24,517 bases of DNA. It comes from Lachnospiraceae bacterium UBA7225 (lineage in GTDB: Bacteria; Bacillota; Clostridia; Lachnospirales; Lachnospiraceae). A model generated the notes under the pieces. The model was not told the DNA's origin. It ran no database searches and was given only the letters and a program-made list of their open reading frames with translations. A program made the position numbers and the translations under genes. The DNA lies in assembly GCA_002473385.1 (NCBI GenBank), contig DKTR01000072.1, positions 1 to 24,517 on the forward strand, given 5' to 3'. Below are positions 7,376 to 15,749 of this stretch, piece by piece (the first letter of the stretch is position 1; every line of letters begins with the position of its first letter).

Positions 7376-8468
7376 AGCGTTCCCTCCTCAGTGTCAGCCA
7401 TGCTGCCGCCAGCAAAAGAACCGTGATTATCGCGAGAATCAATAAATTCATACGGTACCTTGCGGGATTATCATAAACTGACACGCTGTAAAATGCATCC
7501 GCGATCAGCGCTGCCGGATTTATACGGTTTAAAATGGGGCAATTATGCTCCACGATATCCTTCATATGTCCCATCATCAGCCCCGCCAGAAAACTCATCA
7601 GCAGAGACGAGCCCACCAGAATGGCAATCTTAAATCCTTCCGCAATCTTTCTGCCGCCAAGGAACATACCGTATGCTACTCCCGCCATACTTCCAAGGGC
7701 GCAGACCGGCAGCAAAAGCAGCCATTTTTTTCCGAACGAAATACCTAGTGCATGCATATAAAAAAGCAGCACACAGACATAGAAAAACTGCACGGTAAAG
7801 GATGACAGGGTTTCCGCAAGAATCATCTGCAGGCGTCCTGCCGGAGCAATGCTTCTTCTTGCTGCCAGCGGAGACTGATCCGCCCGCATTTTTATTGCGG
7901 CAACCAATCCCATAAAGCCTCCGAACAGACAGGTCATTCCAACCAGCGCAAAAAAGTAGGATACATTATCATCGGTTGTCTCTCCCAGAATATTGACAGA
8001 TTCCGTTATTTCCCGGTAATCCGTCATAGCTGCGATCGCTGCCGGAAGCTTCAGCGGATGATTCTTTCCAATGTCTGTTATCATCTGCTCATTTTCCAGA
8101 TACCCTTCCAGAAGTTCTTCCAGAATACTCTCATTAATATTGGAAGCGGAAACAATCAGCTCCGGATCTTCCCCGCTGCAGAAAATCCCTGTCACCTCAC
8201 CGTCTTTCAGCGCCTCCTCTGCCTGCTCTCTCTCCATTCGCGTGACGGTGAGCATATCGCCATCCAGAGCGTCCAGGAATGTCTCAAAAGCAGTATTTTG
8301 ATCCGATACAAGGGCAACCGGGATCTCATGCATCTCCTCAATATCCACGCCGCTGCCAAAGGTCACATAAAAAAGCGTTGCCATGATCAGCGGAAAAAAC
8401 AGTGACCAGAAAATCTCCTCCTTGCTGCGGATATTCTGCTTCAGACTGCTGATAAATAAACGTTCCAT
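7362..8468 (-). CDS. ABC-2 permease, first subunit
   Basis: This 368-aa protein has the same architecture as its downstream partner: one N-terminal helix (about 22-40), an extracytoplasmic domain (about 42-170, including LIVSASNINESILEELLEGY), then a helical bundle. The MRADQSPLAARRSIAPAGRL cytoplasmic loop resembles the loop preceding the ABC-2 core helices. The C-terminal part has NRINPAALIADAFYSVSVYD, a common pattern in export permeases. It lies 10 nt downstream of the ATPase stop, with AGGAGGGAG before its ATG. Together with the 6218-7375 product it probably forms a heterodimeric channel. The substrate is unknown, but two-component-linked exporters of this kind often respond to cell-envelope agents. 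Confidence 0.87.
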   Translation of the reverse strand: MERLFISSLKQNIRSKEEIFWSLFFPLIMATLFYVTFGSGVDIEEMHEIPVALVSDQNTAFETFLDALDGDMLTVTRMEREQAEEALKDGEVTGIFCSGEDPELIVSASNINESILEELLEGYLENEQMITDIGKNHPLKLPAAIAAMTDYREITESVNILGETTDDNVSYFFALVGMTCLFGGFMGLVAAIKMRADQSPLAARRSIAPAGRLQMILAETLSSFTVQFFYVCVLLFYMHALGISFGKKWLLLLPVCALGSMAGVAYGMFLGGRKIAEGFKIAILVGSSLLMSFLAGLMMGHMKDIVEHNCPILNRINPAALIADAFYSVSVYDNPARYRMNLLILAIITVLLLAAAWLTLRRERYESI

Positions 8469-8478
8469 TGTCTCCCTC

Positions 8479-9411
8479 CTAATCCCTCAGTTCCTTTCCG
8501 GTAATCTCCAGAAATACATCATTTAAGGTCGGCAGCTCTGAGAGCACTCTGCCGAACGCCACCTCCTGCTCCTGCAGATAATTCAGAAGCCGGACCAGAT
8601 TATGCCGGGCGCTGGTGCATTTTACCGTCAATGTATTTTCTTCATTATAATCCGTGTCAAAAACATGCGGCAGCTTTGCAATCTCCTTAAGCTGCGCATC
8701 TGTCAGCACAATTCCTTCTATTACGATCGTCTCCCCGGTCTTAATCATGCTTTTCAGTTCCTCAGATGTCCCCATCGCAATACTGCGCCCGTGATCCATA
8801 ATCATAATCCGGCTGCAGATCTGCTCCACCTCTTCCATATAATGTGAGGTGTAAATAACGGTCGCTCCCTTCCTGTTCAGCTCCAGGATCCCCTCCAGAA
8901 TCCTGTTGCGGCTCTGCGGATCTACCGCCACCGTCGGTTCATCCATAATGATCAGGCGCGGCTGGTGCGCAATCCCGCAGGCAATGTTCAGTCTCCGCAG
9001 CAAACCGCCGGAGAGCTTTCTTGGAAACATTTTCCGGTAATCCTCCAGACCGACAAACGCGATCGCTTCCTCCGTCAGACGTTTCCGTTCTTCTCTGTCC
9101 TTTACATACAGCCCACAGAAATAGTCAATATTTTCCCAGACCGTCATCTGCTCAAACACAGCGACATTCTGCGGAACCACCCCGATCTGCCGCTTTAAAT
9201 CATAGCTGTCGGGATGCATTTCCTTTCCAAATACTGTAATCGTCCCTTTATCATATTTCAGCAGCGACAACAGACAGTTAATCGCCGTTGTCTTGCCGGA
9301 ACCGTTCGGTCCAAGCAGACCAAACACTTCCCCCTCACGGATATCCAGATTAAAATGATCCAGCGCCACCAGATCTCCATATCTTTTTACGAGATTTTCA
9401 ATATGTATCAT
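8479..9411 (-). CDS. ABC transporter ATP-binding protein, DrrA-like
   Basis: This 310-aa ATPase has Walker A GPNGSGKTT (34-42), Q-loop Gln81 (VVPQN), signature LSGGLLRRLN (133-142), Walker B LIIMDEP (153-159) and H-loop His190 (YTSHYMEEVE), followed by an exporter-type C-terminal tail. The D-loop region reads VAVDPQSR, a minor variant of the common VGVDP. I chose ATG at 9411 (MIHIENLVKR) because AGGGGAGGT sits 5 nt upstream; an in-frame ATG at 9429 lacks this. The gene leads an operon with two permeases and is divergent from a histidine kinase/response regulator pair, which probably controls it through the intergenic palindromes. Confidence 0.93.
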   Translation of the reverse strand: MIHIENLVKRYGDLVALDHFNLDIREGEVFGLLGPNGSGKTTAINCLLSLLKYDKGTITVFGKEMHPDSYDLKRQIGVVPQNVAVFEQMTVWENIDYFCGLYVKDREERKRLTEEAIAFVGLEDYRKMFPRKLSGGLLRRLNIACGIAHQPRLIIMDEPTVAVDPQSRNRILEGILELNRKGATVIYTSHYMEEVEQICSRIMIMDHGRSIAMGTSEELKSMIKTGETIVIEGIVLTDAQLKEIAKLPHVFDTDYNEENTLTVKCTSARHNLVRLLNYLQEQEVAFGRVLSELPTLNDVFLEITGKELRD

Positions 9412-9429
9412 TGCTACCTCCCCTGCCAT

Positions 9430-9712
9430 TCCTGTTAAAATAATCTTTCCTTCGCTGCATTTCAGAAGCAGCCGGGCTGCCTCTTATAGTTTTTATCATA
9501 TCCCAATTTCGCAGACCGTAAAAGTGTCCGGTGTCAGCAATCCATATGACATTTGTCATAATTATACTGCTGTCGTTACAGTTCACGCCAGAACTGAGCG
9601 AACAACAACCTACTGTCCGGTTACTGTGAACAAAGTAAACAGTACCTGTTTACAATTTGCCGGAAAATGTGCTACACTCTGGGTGCGGGACATCCGCAGA
9701 AAGGCTTACAAT
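9430..9712. promoter_or_regulatory. Divergent control region between the ABC exporter and the two-component operon
   Basis: It contains two inverted repeats. TATGACA-TT-TGTCATA (9545-9560) is a perfect 7-bp-arm palindrome, about 45 bp upstream of a candidate minus-strand -10 (TATGAT, 9495-9500), so centred near -65 of the exporter promoter. GTAAACAG-TAC-CTGTTTAC (9635-9653) has perfect 8-bp arms and overlaps the -35 of the kinase promoter. NarL/LuxR-type response regulators commonly bind palindromes of this size. The assignment to the local response regulator is inference. Confidence 0.6.
9649..9678 (+). promoter_or_regulatory. Promoter of the two-component operon
   Basis: A -35 box TTTACA (9649-9654) and a -10 TACACT (9673-9678) are spaced 18 bp apart, about 34 nt before the ATG at 9713. 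The -35 overlaps the right arm of the palindrome at 9635-9653, which suggests control by a bound regulator. Confidence 0.5.
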
Positions 9713-10957
9713 ATGAACGATTTGACCGACCGCTGCATTCTCCTGCTGTACTGCCTGTGCAGCCTGCTTTTTCTGCCGCCGGATACCTCTTTTGTATCCG
9801 CCTTTTTTGCGGCAGTCTGCATCAGCATGCTTTTATACGTGTATTCTGATTTCCGGATACGGTGTGCTGTCACCATGGGATTTGCAGCGGCACTCTTCGT
9901 GTTTTCTCCGCTCATTCTGTTTCTGCCCGCGGTTTTATATTCCTTTTATTTTCCGTGGCAGGCAAAACCAGATCTTTCGTCCTTCTGCGGAAAACAGAAT
10001 ACAGAACAGACGGATTCCTGCCCTGCGGACCTGTCCCTGCGCCGCCTGGCGGCTTACGCAGCAGCGTATCTTCCTGGAATTGCAGCTTTTGGGGGACTGC
10101 TGTTCCAGACACTCTATCTGCGCAGACCGCAGCAGTTATTTTTTATCTGCGTCGGCTGCATACTTGCCATCCTGCTGCGTCATAAAACAGATTCCTACGA
10201 ATCATTATCCGCCACCTATCGCAGAACGCGCGATGATGACACAGAAATAAAGCTGCTTCTGCAAGAAAAAAACCAGTCTCTCCTGGAAAAGCAGAATTAC
10301 GAAATTTATGCGGCAACCCTTGGAGAACGCAACCGCATCGCGCGGGAAATCCACGACAATGTCGGGCATATGCTCACGCGCTCCATCCTCATGGTCGGCG
10401 CGCTTAAGACTGTCAACAAAGATGAAGCATTGTCTAAGCCCCTGTGCCAGCTTGACGAGACACTGAATCTCGCCATGAACAGCATCCGCGAAAGCGTTCA
10501 TGACCTGCATGACCGCTCTGTGAATCTGGAGAGCACGCTGCGCACCCTTGCCGATAATTTCACGTTCTGCCCGGTATCGCTTCAATATGACATGTCCGCC
10601 GACATTCCGGCAGATATAAAATATTGCTTTATTGCCGTCACCAAAGAAGCGCTGGTAAACATCTCCCGGCACAGCAATGCGACCGCCGCCCGGATTACCG
10701 CGCAGGAGCATCCCGCCTTTTACCGTCTGTCAATTTCCGACAACGGAACAGGAAACGGCGGCACATCACCGCTGCGTAAAAACAGCGGCAGTGCACCGTC
10801 TGCTCAGCCCTGCACTGATATTGATAATGCAGCCTCCATTCCGTCCGGCGGCGGAATCGGTCTTGTGAACATGCAGAACCGGGTATCGTCACTGAAGGGA
10901 ACCCTGCAGATTTTCCGCGATCACGGCTTCTGCGTTTTTATAACTATTCCAAAATAA
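9713..10957 (+). CDS. Sensor histidine kinase, NarL/DesK-type (HisKA_3)
   Basis: This 414-aa kinase has about six hydrophobic segments in its first 155 residues and no large extracellular domain. A coiled-coil linker (about 165-205) follows. The HisKA_3 phosphoacceptor is ERNRIAREIHDNVGHMLTRS with His214. The HATPase_c domain has an N-box around TKEALVNISRHSNAT (Asn316), a G1 box ISDNGTG (341-347) and a G2 box GGGIGLVNM (379-387). Such intramembrane-sensing kinases typically detect membrane or envelope stress. I chose ATG at 9713 because AGAAAGG is about 8 nt upstream and the earlier in-frame ATG (9524) would put coding sequence over both palindromes. It is followed after 27 nt by its response regulator. 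Confidence 0.9.
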   Translation: MNDLTDRCILLLYCLCSLLFLPPDTSFVSAFFAAVCISMLLYVYSDFRIRCAVTMGFAAALFVFSPLILFLPAVLYSFYFPWQAKPDLSSFCGKQNTEQTDSCPADLSLRRLAAYAAAYLPGIAAFGGLLFQTLYLRRPQQLFFICVGCILAILLRHKTDSYESLSATYRRTRDDDTEIKLLLQEKNQSLLEKQNYEIYAATLGERNRIAREIHDNVGHMLTRSILMVGALKTVNKDEALSKPLCQLDETLNLAMNSIRESVHDLHDRSVNLESTLRTLADNFTFCPVSLQYDMSADIPADIKYCFIAVTKEALVNISRHSNATAARITAQEHPAFYRLSISDNGTGNGGTSPLRKNSGSAPSAQPCTDIDNAASIPSGGGIGLVNMQNRVSSLKGTLQIFRDHGFCVFITIPK

Positions 10958-10984
10958 TTTATGATATAAAGGAATGAACCCGAA

Positions 10985-11605
10985 ATGAATATTTTACTGA
11001 TAGACGACGATGCACTCGTCACCACTGCCCTAAAAACAATACTGGAGACGGATAAAGAAATAACGGTCATCGGAACCGGAAGCAGCGGGCGGGAGGCAAT
11101 TGCACAATATGCCCGGCTGCAGCCCGATCTGCTTTTAATGGATATCCGAATGAAGGATATGGATGGGCTTGAAGCCTCCGCAGAAATTCTAAAACAGTTT
11201 CCACAGGCAAAAATCCTGCTTCTGACCACCTTTTCCGATGATGAGTATATCATCCGTGCCTTGAAAACCGGTACCAGAGGGTATCTTTTAAAGCAGGACT
11301 ACGCCAGCATTCTTCCGGCGATCCACGCGGTCTGCAACGGGCAGACTGTTTTCGGCAATGAAATCATTCACCGGATTCCCGATCTCCTGCAGCGGAAGAA
11401 CCCCTTTGATTATCAGAAATATGGGATTTTGCAAAAGGAATTTGAGATCATTAAAGCTGTTGCTAACGGATATTCCAACCGTGAAATCGCAGACACTCTG
11501 TTTCTCAGCGAAGGAACTGTGCGAAATTATTTAAGTACCATTCTGGACAAGCTGGATCTGCGCGACCGCACGCAGCTCGCCATATTTTACTATCAGCATC
11601 TATAA
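10985..11605 (+). CDS. NarL/LuxR-family response regulator
   Basis: This 206-aa regulator has an N-terminal receiver domain (about 1-118): acidic pocket Asp7-Asp8, phosphoacceptor Asp53 (LLLMDIRMKDMDG), Thr81/Thr82 and Lys103 (YLLKQD). A short linker leads to a LuxR-type helix-turn-helix at about 145-205 (EFEIIKAVANGYSNREIA, LFLSEGTVRNYLSTIL). It is the likely partner of the kinase immediately upstream. Its most plausible targets are the palindromes between this operon and the divergent exporter, which would make the exporter stress-inducible and the operon autoregulated; that is inference from position. AAAGGA lies about 13 nt before the start. Confidence 0.93.
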   Translation: MNILLIDDDALVTTALKTILETDKEITVIGTGSSGREAIAQYARLQPDLLLMDIRMKDMDGLEASAEILKQFPQAKILLLTTFSDDEYIIRALKTGTRGYLLKQDYASILPAIHAVCNGQTVFGNEIIHRIPDLLQRKNPFDYQKYGILQKEFEIIKAVANGYSNREIADTLFLSEGTVRNYLSTILDKLDLRDRTQLAIFYYQHL

Positions 11606-11624
11606 TCAGAAAGGAAAAATCATT

Positions 11625-13421
11625 ATGAAATCTTCAAACGATCTGCGCACTCTGCTGCGCTCTGTTGACCACAAAAGCTACCCGGCATACAAATCCCTTG
11701 GAGGGAGCTGGCAGTTTCCGCTGTACACCCTCGTAATCGACCACGTGCAGGGCGATCCGTTCGCATCGCCATCCTCTCTGCACGCAGAAATCCCGCTCGC
11801 ACGCGCCGGGTTCCCGGAAGAATACTTCGAAAAAGACTGCATGCGCATTGCGCTGCAGGACTTTCTCACCCGGCAGCTTGCAAAACAATTTGAGAACTAT
11901 AATTTTAAGGCAAAAGGCTCCGGTAAAAGCGGTCTTCTGTCTATAAGCCGCTGCGGACAGGAGGTATTAGAGCGCAGCGCCTGTCAGATTACCGCCGACA
12001 AGCTGATCGTGCGCTTTCATGTAGGCTTCCCGGCCTTCGGGCGAACCATCAACGCCGGGGAACTGGAAAAGATCCTGTTTGAATTCCTGCCCCGCTGTAT
12101 GGAAAGCAGTCTCTATTTTCAGAAGCTTGATAAGCAAAAGGTTCAGCAGACAGTCTTTCTTGCAGAAGACCAGGAAGAAATCCGCCATCTTTTAAGGCAG
12201 AAAAACCTGGTTGCCTTCCTGGCAAACGGCTCTGTTCTCCCGAGAAAGAGCGGTATCTCCGAGCTTCCAATGAAAGACTGCGTTCCGTTCACCTCTCCGG
12301 AATCCATGCAGCAGACCCTGGTGCTTCCGCATCGGGGCAGCATCACCGGTATGGCAATCCCGCAGGGCATCACTCTTATCGTGGGCGGTGGTTATCATGG
12401 AAAGTCAACGCTTCTGGAAGCCATCCAGTCCGGCATTTACAACCATATTGCGGGGGACGGCAGAGAATATGTGATCACGGATGACACCGCCGTAAAGCTG
12501 CGCGCCGAGGACGGGCGCTGCGTGCGCAATGTTGATATTTCACTTTTTATTAACGATCTGCCAAACGGGAAGGATACGACTGCATTTTCCACCGAAGATG
12601 CCAGCGGAAGTACCTCGCAGGCTGCCGCCGTCGTGGAAAGCATTGAGGCTGGTGCACGTCTCTTTCTGATCGATGAGGACACCTCCGCCACCAATTTCAT
12701 GGTACGCGATGATTTCATGCAGCAGGTGATCAGCCGCAAAAAGGAACCTATCACTCCATTTATTGAGCGTGTTGGTGAACTTTATAAAAAAACCGGCATC
12801 TCCACAATCATGGTTGCCGGCAGCTCCGGCGCATTTTTCTATATCGCCGACCATATCCTGCAGATGGACTGCTACCGCACCCGCGATATTACCGCTTCCG
12901 TGAAAGCACTCTGCGCGCAGCGTCCGGCTCCGGCTACAACGGCTTTGCATTTTCCGGAAATGCTGTGCATAAACAGCATGAATTCCGCTTCTTCAAAAGA
13001 TGCACGCTCCCCGCAGATCCGCTTTGCGCGCGTCCTGCCGGAGTACCGCCGCACAGATCATCCGCACCGCGGCGGACGCGGTAATATGGGACATGGCAAT
13101 CCATCAGCCGGAAAGTATGAACACATGAAGGTGAAATCCTCCGGGCTGGAATCCTTCTCACTCGATAAGGAAACCGTCAACGTACGCTATCTGGAGCAGC
13201 TTACAGATAATGAGCAGGTAACCGCTCTCGCTTATCTGCTGCGTTTCGGTCTGGAGCAGGTATCCGGCGGCAGAAAAACCGTGCAGGAAAGCGTGCAGCT
13301 TATCATGGATACACTCCGTGAAAAAGGCTGGCAGGCATTCTGCAGCTCCTATATCCCCTGTGGTCTTGCCACCCCGCGGGTACAGGAGCTCTTTGCGTGT
13401 ATAAACCGCTTCCGTGGATGA
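11625..13421 (+). CDS. ABC-class ATPase of the PF09818 family
   Basis: This 598-aa protein matches the family annotated as 'predicted ATPase of the ABC class'. It has an N-terminal domain (about 1-235), a P-loop GGGYHGKST (254-262), a signature-like FSTEDASGSTSQAA (321-334) and Walker B RLFLIDEDTSATNFM (345-359, Asp350-Glu351). There are no membrane helices, so it is soluble and not a transporter subunit. The C-terminal part includes a Gly/Arg/His-rich segment (HPHRGGRGNMGHG, about residues 481-493). A trypanosome relative, MRB1590, is an RNA-editing factor reported to bind RNA through this fold; the bacterial role is unknown. It starts 19 nt after the response regulator, with AAAGGA upstream, so it is probably in the same operon. 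Confidence 0.85.
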   Translation: MKSSNDLRTLLRSVDHKSYPAYKSLGGSWQFPLYTLVIDHVQGDPFASPSSLHAEIPLARAGFPEEYFEKDCMRIALQDFLTRQLAKQFENYNFKAKGSGKSGLLSISRCGQEVLERSACQITADKLIVRFHVGFPAFGRTINAGELEKILFEFLPRCMESSLYFQKLDKQKVQQTVFLAEDQEEIRHLLRQKNLVAFLANGSVLPRKSGISELPMKDCVPFTSPESMQQTLVLPHRGSITGMAIPQGITLIVGGGYHGKSTLLEAIQSGIYNHIAGDGREYVITDDTAVKLRAEDGRCVRNVDISLFINDLPNGKDTTAFSTEDASGSTSQAAAVVESIEAGARLFLIDEDTSATNFMVRDDFMQQVISRKKEPITPFIERVGELYKKTGISTIMVAGSSGAFFYIADHILQMDCYRTRDITASVKALCAQRPAPATTALHFPEMLCINSMNSASSKDARSPQIRFARVLPEYRRTDHPHRGGRGNMGHGNPSAGKYEHMKVKSSGLESFSLDKETVNVRYLEQLTDNEQVTALAYLLRFGLEQVSGGRKTVQESVQLIMDTLREKGWQAFCSSYIPCGLATPRVQELFACINRFRG

Positions 13422-13517
13422 TGCCGCCGCTGGGCTGGATGAGCTGGAAAAGACAAAATGAAAACCACTTGTATAGTTTTTTGTTTCTAAATTTTCTGTG
13501 AATAATAATGGAACGGC

Positions 13518-13546
13518 TTGCAAGTATTTCCAAAACATTTTATACT
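13518..13546 (+). promoter_or_regulatory. Promoter of the AI-2E family gene
   Basis: A -35 box TTGCAA (13518-13523) and a -10 TATACT (13541-13546) are separated by exactly 17 bp, ending 27 nt before the ATG at 13574. This argues against the upstream in-frame ATG at 13508 as the start. Confidence 0.75.
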
Positions 13547-13573
13547 GATTATAATGTGGTTTGGAGGTGTTAT

Positions 13574-14800
13574 ATGAAAGAATCGACTGAGCATAAAACC
13601 GCGCCGCAAAAAACGGCGGGGAATACAGTTCCGAAAACGGCGGGCGGCAAGCAAAAAAAGTTTCTGGCGAATGATCAGTATTTTACGATTTGTATTTACG
13701 CGCTGATTGTTGTCGCCATCAGCGCACTGATTATCCGCGTCGTCATGACACCGCACGCGGTATCGGATGCCTTAAAAGACATTTTAAACATACTGATGCC
13801 ATTCCTCATGGGGATTCTGATTGCATTTATTCTGAATCCGCTGATCAAATGGCTGATAAAAATACTCTCCGGTCCATGCAGGATCAAAAGCCGGAAGGTG
13901 TGCAAATTCACAGCCATTATCCTTGCCTACCTGCTTGTACTTGGCGTTATCGTAATCTGTATCCTTTATATTGTTCCGCAGGTTGTTGCCAGTCTCACAG
14001 AAATTATTGCCAGTCTGCCGAAGCTCTATGAGATGACGTATGACTTTTTCGAGAATCTGCAGGATCGTTTTCCAAACGCGGATGTGTCCGAGCTGCAGAA
14101 GATTGTCGATGATATCCTGCCAGATTTCATCAATACTCTGAAAACCTTCGTCAGCAGCACAATTCCCGCTATTTACAATGCTTCCGTTTCTATTGCGAAG
14201 TGGCTCCTGAATTTTGTGATTGCAATTATTGTGTCTGTTTACATGATTACAGATAAAAAAGAGCTGCTGCGTTCCATGACACGGATACTGTACAGCTTTG
14301 TTCCGGTAGATTACATCGATAAAACCATGGATATTCTCTCAGAATGCAACAATATTTTCACCAACTTTATTGTGGGAAAAGCAATCGACTCCACCATTAT
14401 CGGTATCCTGTGTTTTATATTAATGAATATCTTCAGTATGCCTTATGCGCTGCTGATCAGCGTAATTGTCGGCATCACAAACATGATTCCGTACTTTGGA
14501 CCGTTTATCGGTGCAGTCCCGGGTGTCATTATCCTGCTCATTATAAATCCGCTGACTGCTCTCGGCTTTGTTGTACTGATCTTTTTACTGCAACAGTTTG
14601 ACGGTCTGTATCTCGGTCCGAAAATTCTCGGAAATACGGTCGGGCTGAAACCCCTGTGGATCATTATCTCCATCACTGTCGGCGGCAGTGTGGCAGGCGT
14701 GCTCGGTATGTTCCTCAGCGTTCCGGTGGTAGCCGTTCTGCGCTATCTCTTCGGTCTCTATCTGGATTACCGGTTGAAAAAACGTCACATAAATATATAA
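13574..14800 (+). CDS. AI-2E/PerM family membrane protein
   Basis: This 408-aa integral membrane protein of PF01594 was named from E. coli YdgG/TqsA; other members are Na+/H+ antiporters or of unknown function. It has about seven or eight hydrophobic helices, a short charged N-terminus (residues 1-35, rich in Lys and Thr) and a central soluble stretch (about 140-200, PNADVSELQKIVDDILPDF). The family block IVGITNMIPYFGPFIGAVPG followed by LLQQFDGLYLGPKILGNTVGL is present and intact. I chose ATG at 13574 because GGAGGTG lies 4-10 nt upstream. A strong promoter precedes it and a GC-rich hairpin follows directly. The transported substrate cannot be inferred. Confidence 0.92.
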   Translation: MKESTEHKTAPQKTAGNTVPKTAGGKQKKFLANDQYFTICIYALIVVAISALIIRVVMTPHAVSDALKDILNILMPFLMGILIAFILNPLIKWLIKILSGPCRIKSRKVCKFTAIILAYLLVLGVIVICILYIVPQVVASLTEIIASLPKLYEMTYDFFENLQDRFPNADVSELQKIVDDILPDFINTLKTFVSSTIPAIYNASVSIAKWLLNFVIAIIVSVYMITDKKELLRSMTRILYSFVPVDYIDKTMDILSECNNIFTNFIVGKAIDSTIIGILCFILMNIFSMPYALLISVIVGITNMIPYFGPFIGAVPGVIILLIINPLTALGFVVLIFLLQQFDGLYLGPKILGNTVGLKPLWIIISITVGGSVAGVLGMFLSVPVVAVLRYLFGLYLDYRLKKRHINI

Positions 14801-14829
14801 AGAGCGGGGGTTACTTTTTCCCCCGCTCT
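14801..14829. terminator. Hairpin shared by converging genes
   Basis: A perfect 10-bp stem, AGAGCGGGGG with CCCCCGCTCT, has a 9-nt loop. Read on the minus strand it is followed by an AT-rich stretch starting TTTATATATTTATG, and it contains the last codons of the 45-aa ORF. On the plus strand it lies directly after the AI-2E gene stop but no T-run follows, so termination there is less certain. Confidence 0.65.
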
Positions 14830-14948
14830 CCCTGTAATGTTTTCGCTACCTCCTGGAAGGATTTTCTGGCAGTGGACAATTGTTTACTGCCTATTTGTTT
14901 ATCATATAGAAACCGTCCCAGGCTCTGTTTGATTTTTCCCTGTTTCAT
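14811..14948 (-). CDS. Small basic hypothetical protein (45 aa)
   Basis: I do not recognise this protein. It begins MKQGKIKQSLGRFLYDKQIG and ends TLQGERGKK. It is strongly basic, predicted mostly helical, with no signal peptide or membrane helix. Support for it being real: GGAGGAG sits 7 nt before the ATG, an ideal ribosome binding site; a -10-like TATACT lies upstream (14979-14984); and the gene ends in a hairpin that can serve as its terminator. It converges on the AI-2E gene, with the stop codon inside the shared hairpin. Because it is so short, coding status needs homology support. Confidence 0.55.
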   Translation of the reverse strand: MKQGKIKQSLGRFLYDKQIGSKQLSTARKSFQEVAKTLQGERGKK

Positions 14949-15056
14949 GCGCAGGCTCCTCCATTTGTTTCTTCCATATAGTATATGCCGGATATACAAA
15001 TGGATTTATATGCGCTGGACTTCAAGGGAATTTCTTATATACCGCCGCTATTTTTG

Positions 15057-15707
15057 TCAGTGCTCTTTGTATATCACCATCTTGCAGATAGGATTTCCTT
15101 TCGCGGAAAATTTTTCTTCATATTCCGTCATCACGTTATCCCGCATCAGCTCTGCATCTTTATGCAGATCATAGGTGAGAAGCTTTAGCTTCCAGCCTGC
15201 AGGGGCGATTTCCTCCAGGGAGAAGTCAAACAGATCCCGATTGTCAGTTTTAAATTCCACCATGCCATCCGGTGCCAGGATTTTTTCATACCGCTCCAGA
15301 AACTGTCTGGAAGTCAGTCTGCGGTTTGCATGGCGATCCTTCGGCCACGGATCTGAAAAATTAAGATAAATCCGGGCAACCTCACCTTCCCCGAAAACCT
15401 CCGGAAGTTCCCGCGCATCCATACAGATAAACAACAGATTTTCCGGTTTTTCCTCCTGCTTCTCAAGCTTTTCGACCGCGCGCAAAAGCACGCTCGTATA
15501 ACGCTCAATTCCCACATAATTAATCTCCGGATGCAGCCTGGCAAGCTGTGTCAGGAACTGTCCCTTTCCCATTCCCACCTCAATGTGGACAGGATGTGTA
15601 TTCCCAAAAAGTTCCTGCCATCTTCCCTTCTGCTGCTTCGGTTCATGCACCACCAGCGTACTGGCTGCGATCACCTCGCCCGCTCTCGGTATATTTCTAA
15701 GTCTCAT
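15057..15707 (-). CDS. trmB: tRNA (guanine-N7-)-methyltransferase
   Basis: This 216-aa SAM-dependent enzyme makes m7G at position 46 of the tRNA variable loop. Family signatures are present: SAM-binding IEVGMGKGQFLTQLA, NYVGIERY, the DARELPEVF motif, NFSDPWPKDRHANRRL with the catalytic-site Asp/Pro-Trp-Pro segment, and the C-terminal TEYEEKFSAKGNPI. Length is normal for the family. The start at 15707 has GGAAAG about 8 nt upstream. It lies 42 nt after the NlpC/P60 gene on the same strand and may be cotranscribed, although the functions are unrelated. Confidence 0.96.
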   Translation of the reverse strand: MRLRNIPRAGEVIAASTLVVHEPKQQKGRWQELFGNTHPVHIEVGMGKGQFLTQLARLHPEINYVGIERYTSVLLRAVEKLEKQEEKPENLLFICMDARELPEVFGEGEVARIYLNFSDPWPKDRHANRRLTSRQFLERYEKILAPDGMVEFKTDNRDLFDFSLEEIAPAGWKLKLLTYDLHKDAELMRDNVMTEYEEKFSAKGNPICKMVIYKEH

Positions 15708-15749
15708 ATGGTTTCTTTCCTTCCTGCTTTCCGGCTCCGCGCCAATGCT

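Noticed and set aside
9524..9712. 63-codon N-terminal extension of the histidine kinase
   Set aside because: It would place coding sequence over two palindromes and a promoter, and the residues have no kinase character. ATG at 9713 has a ribosome binding site.
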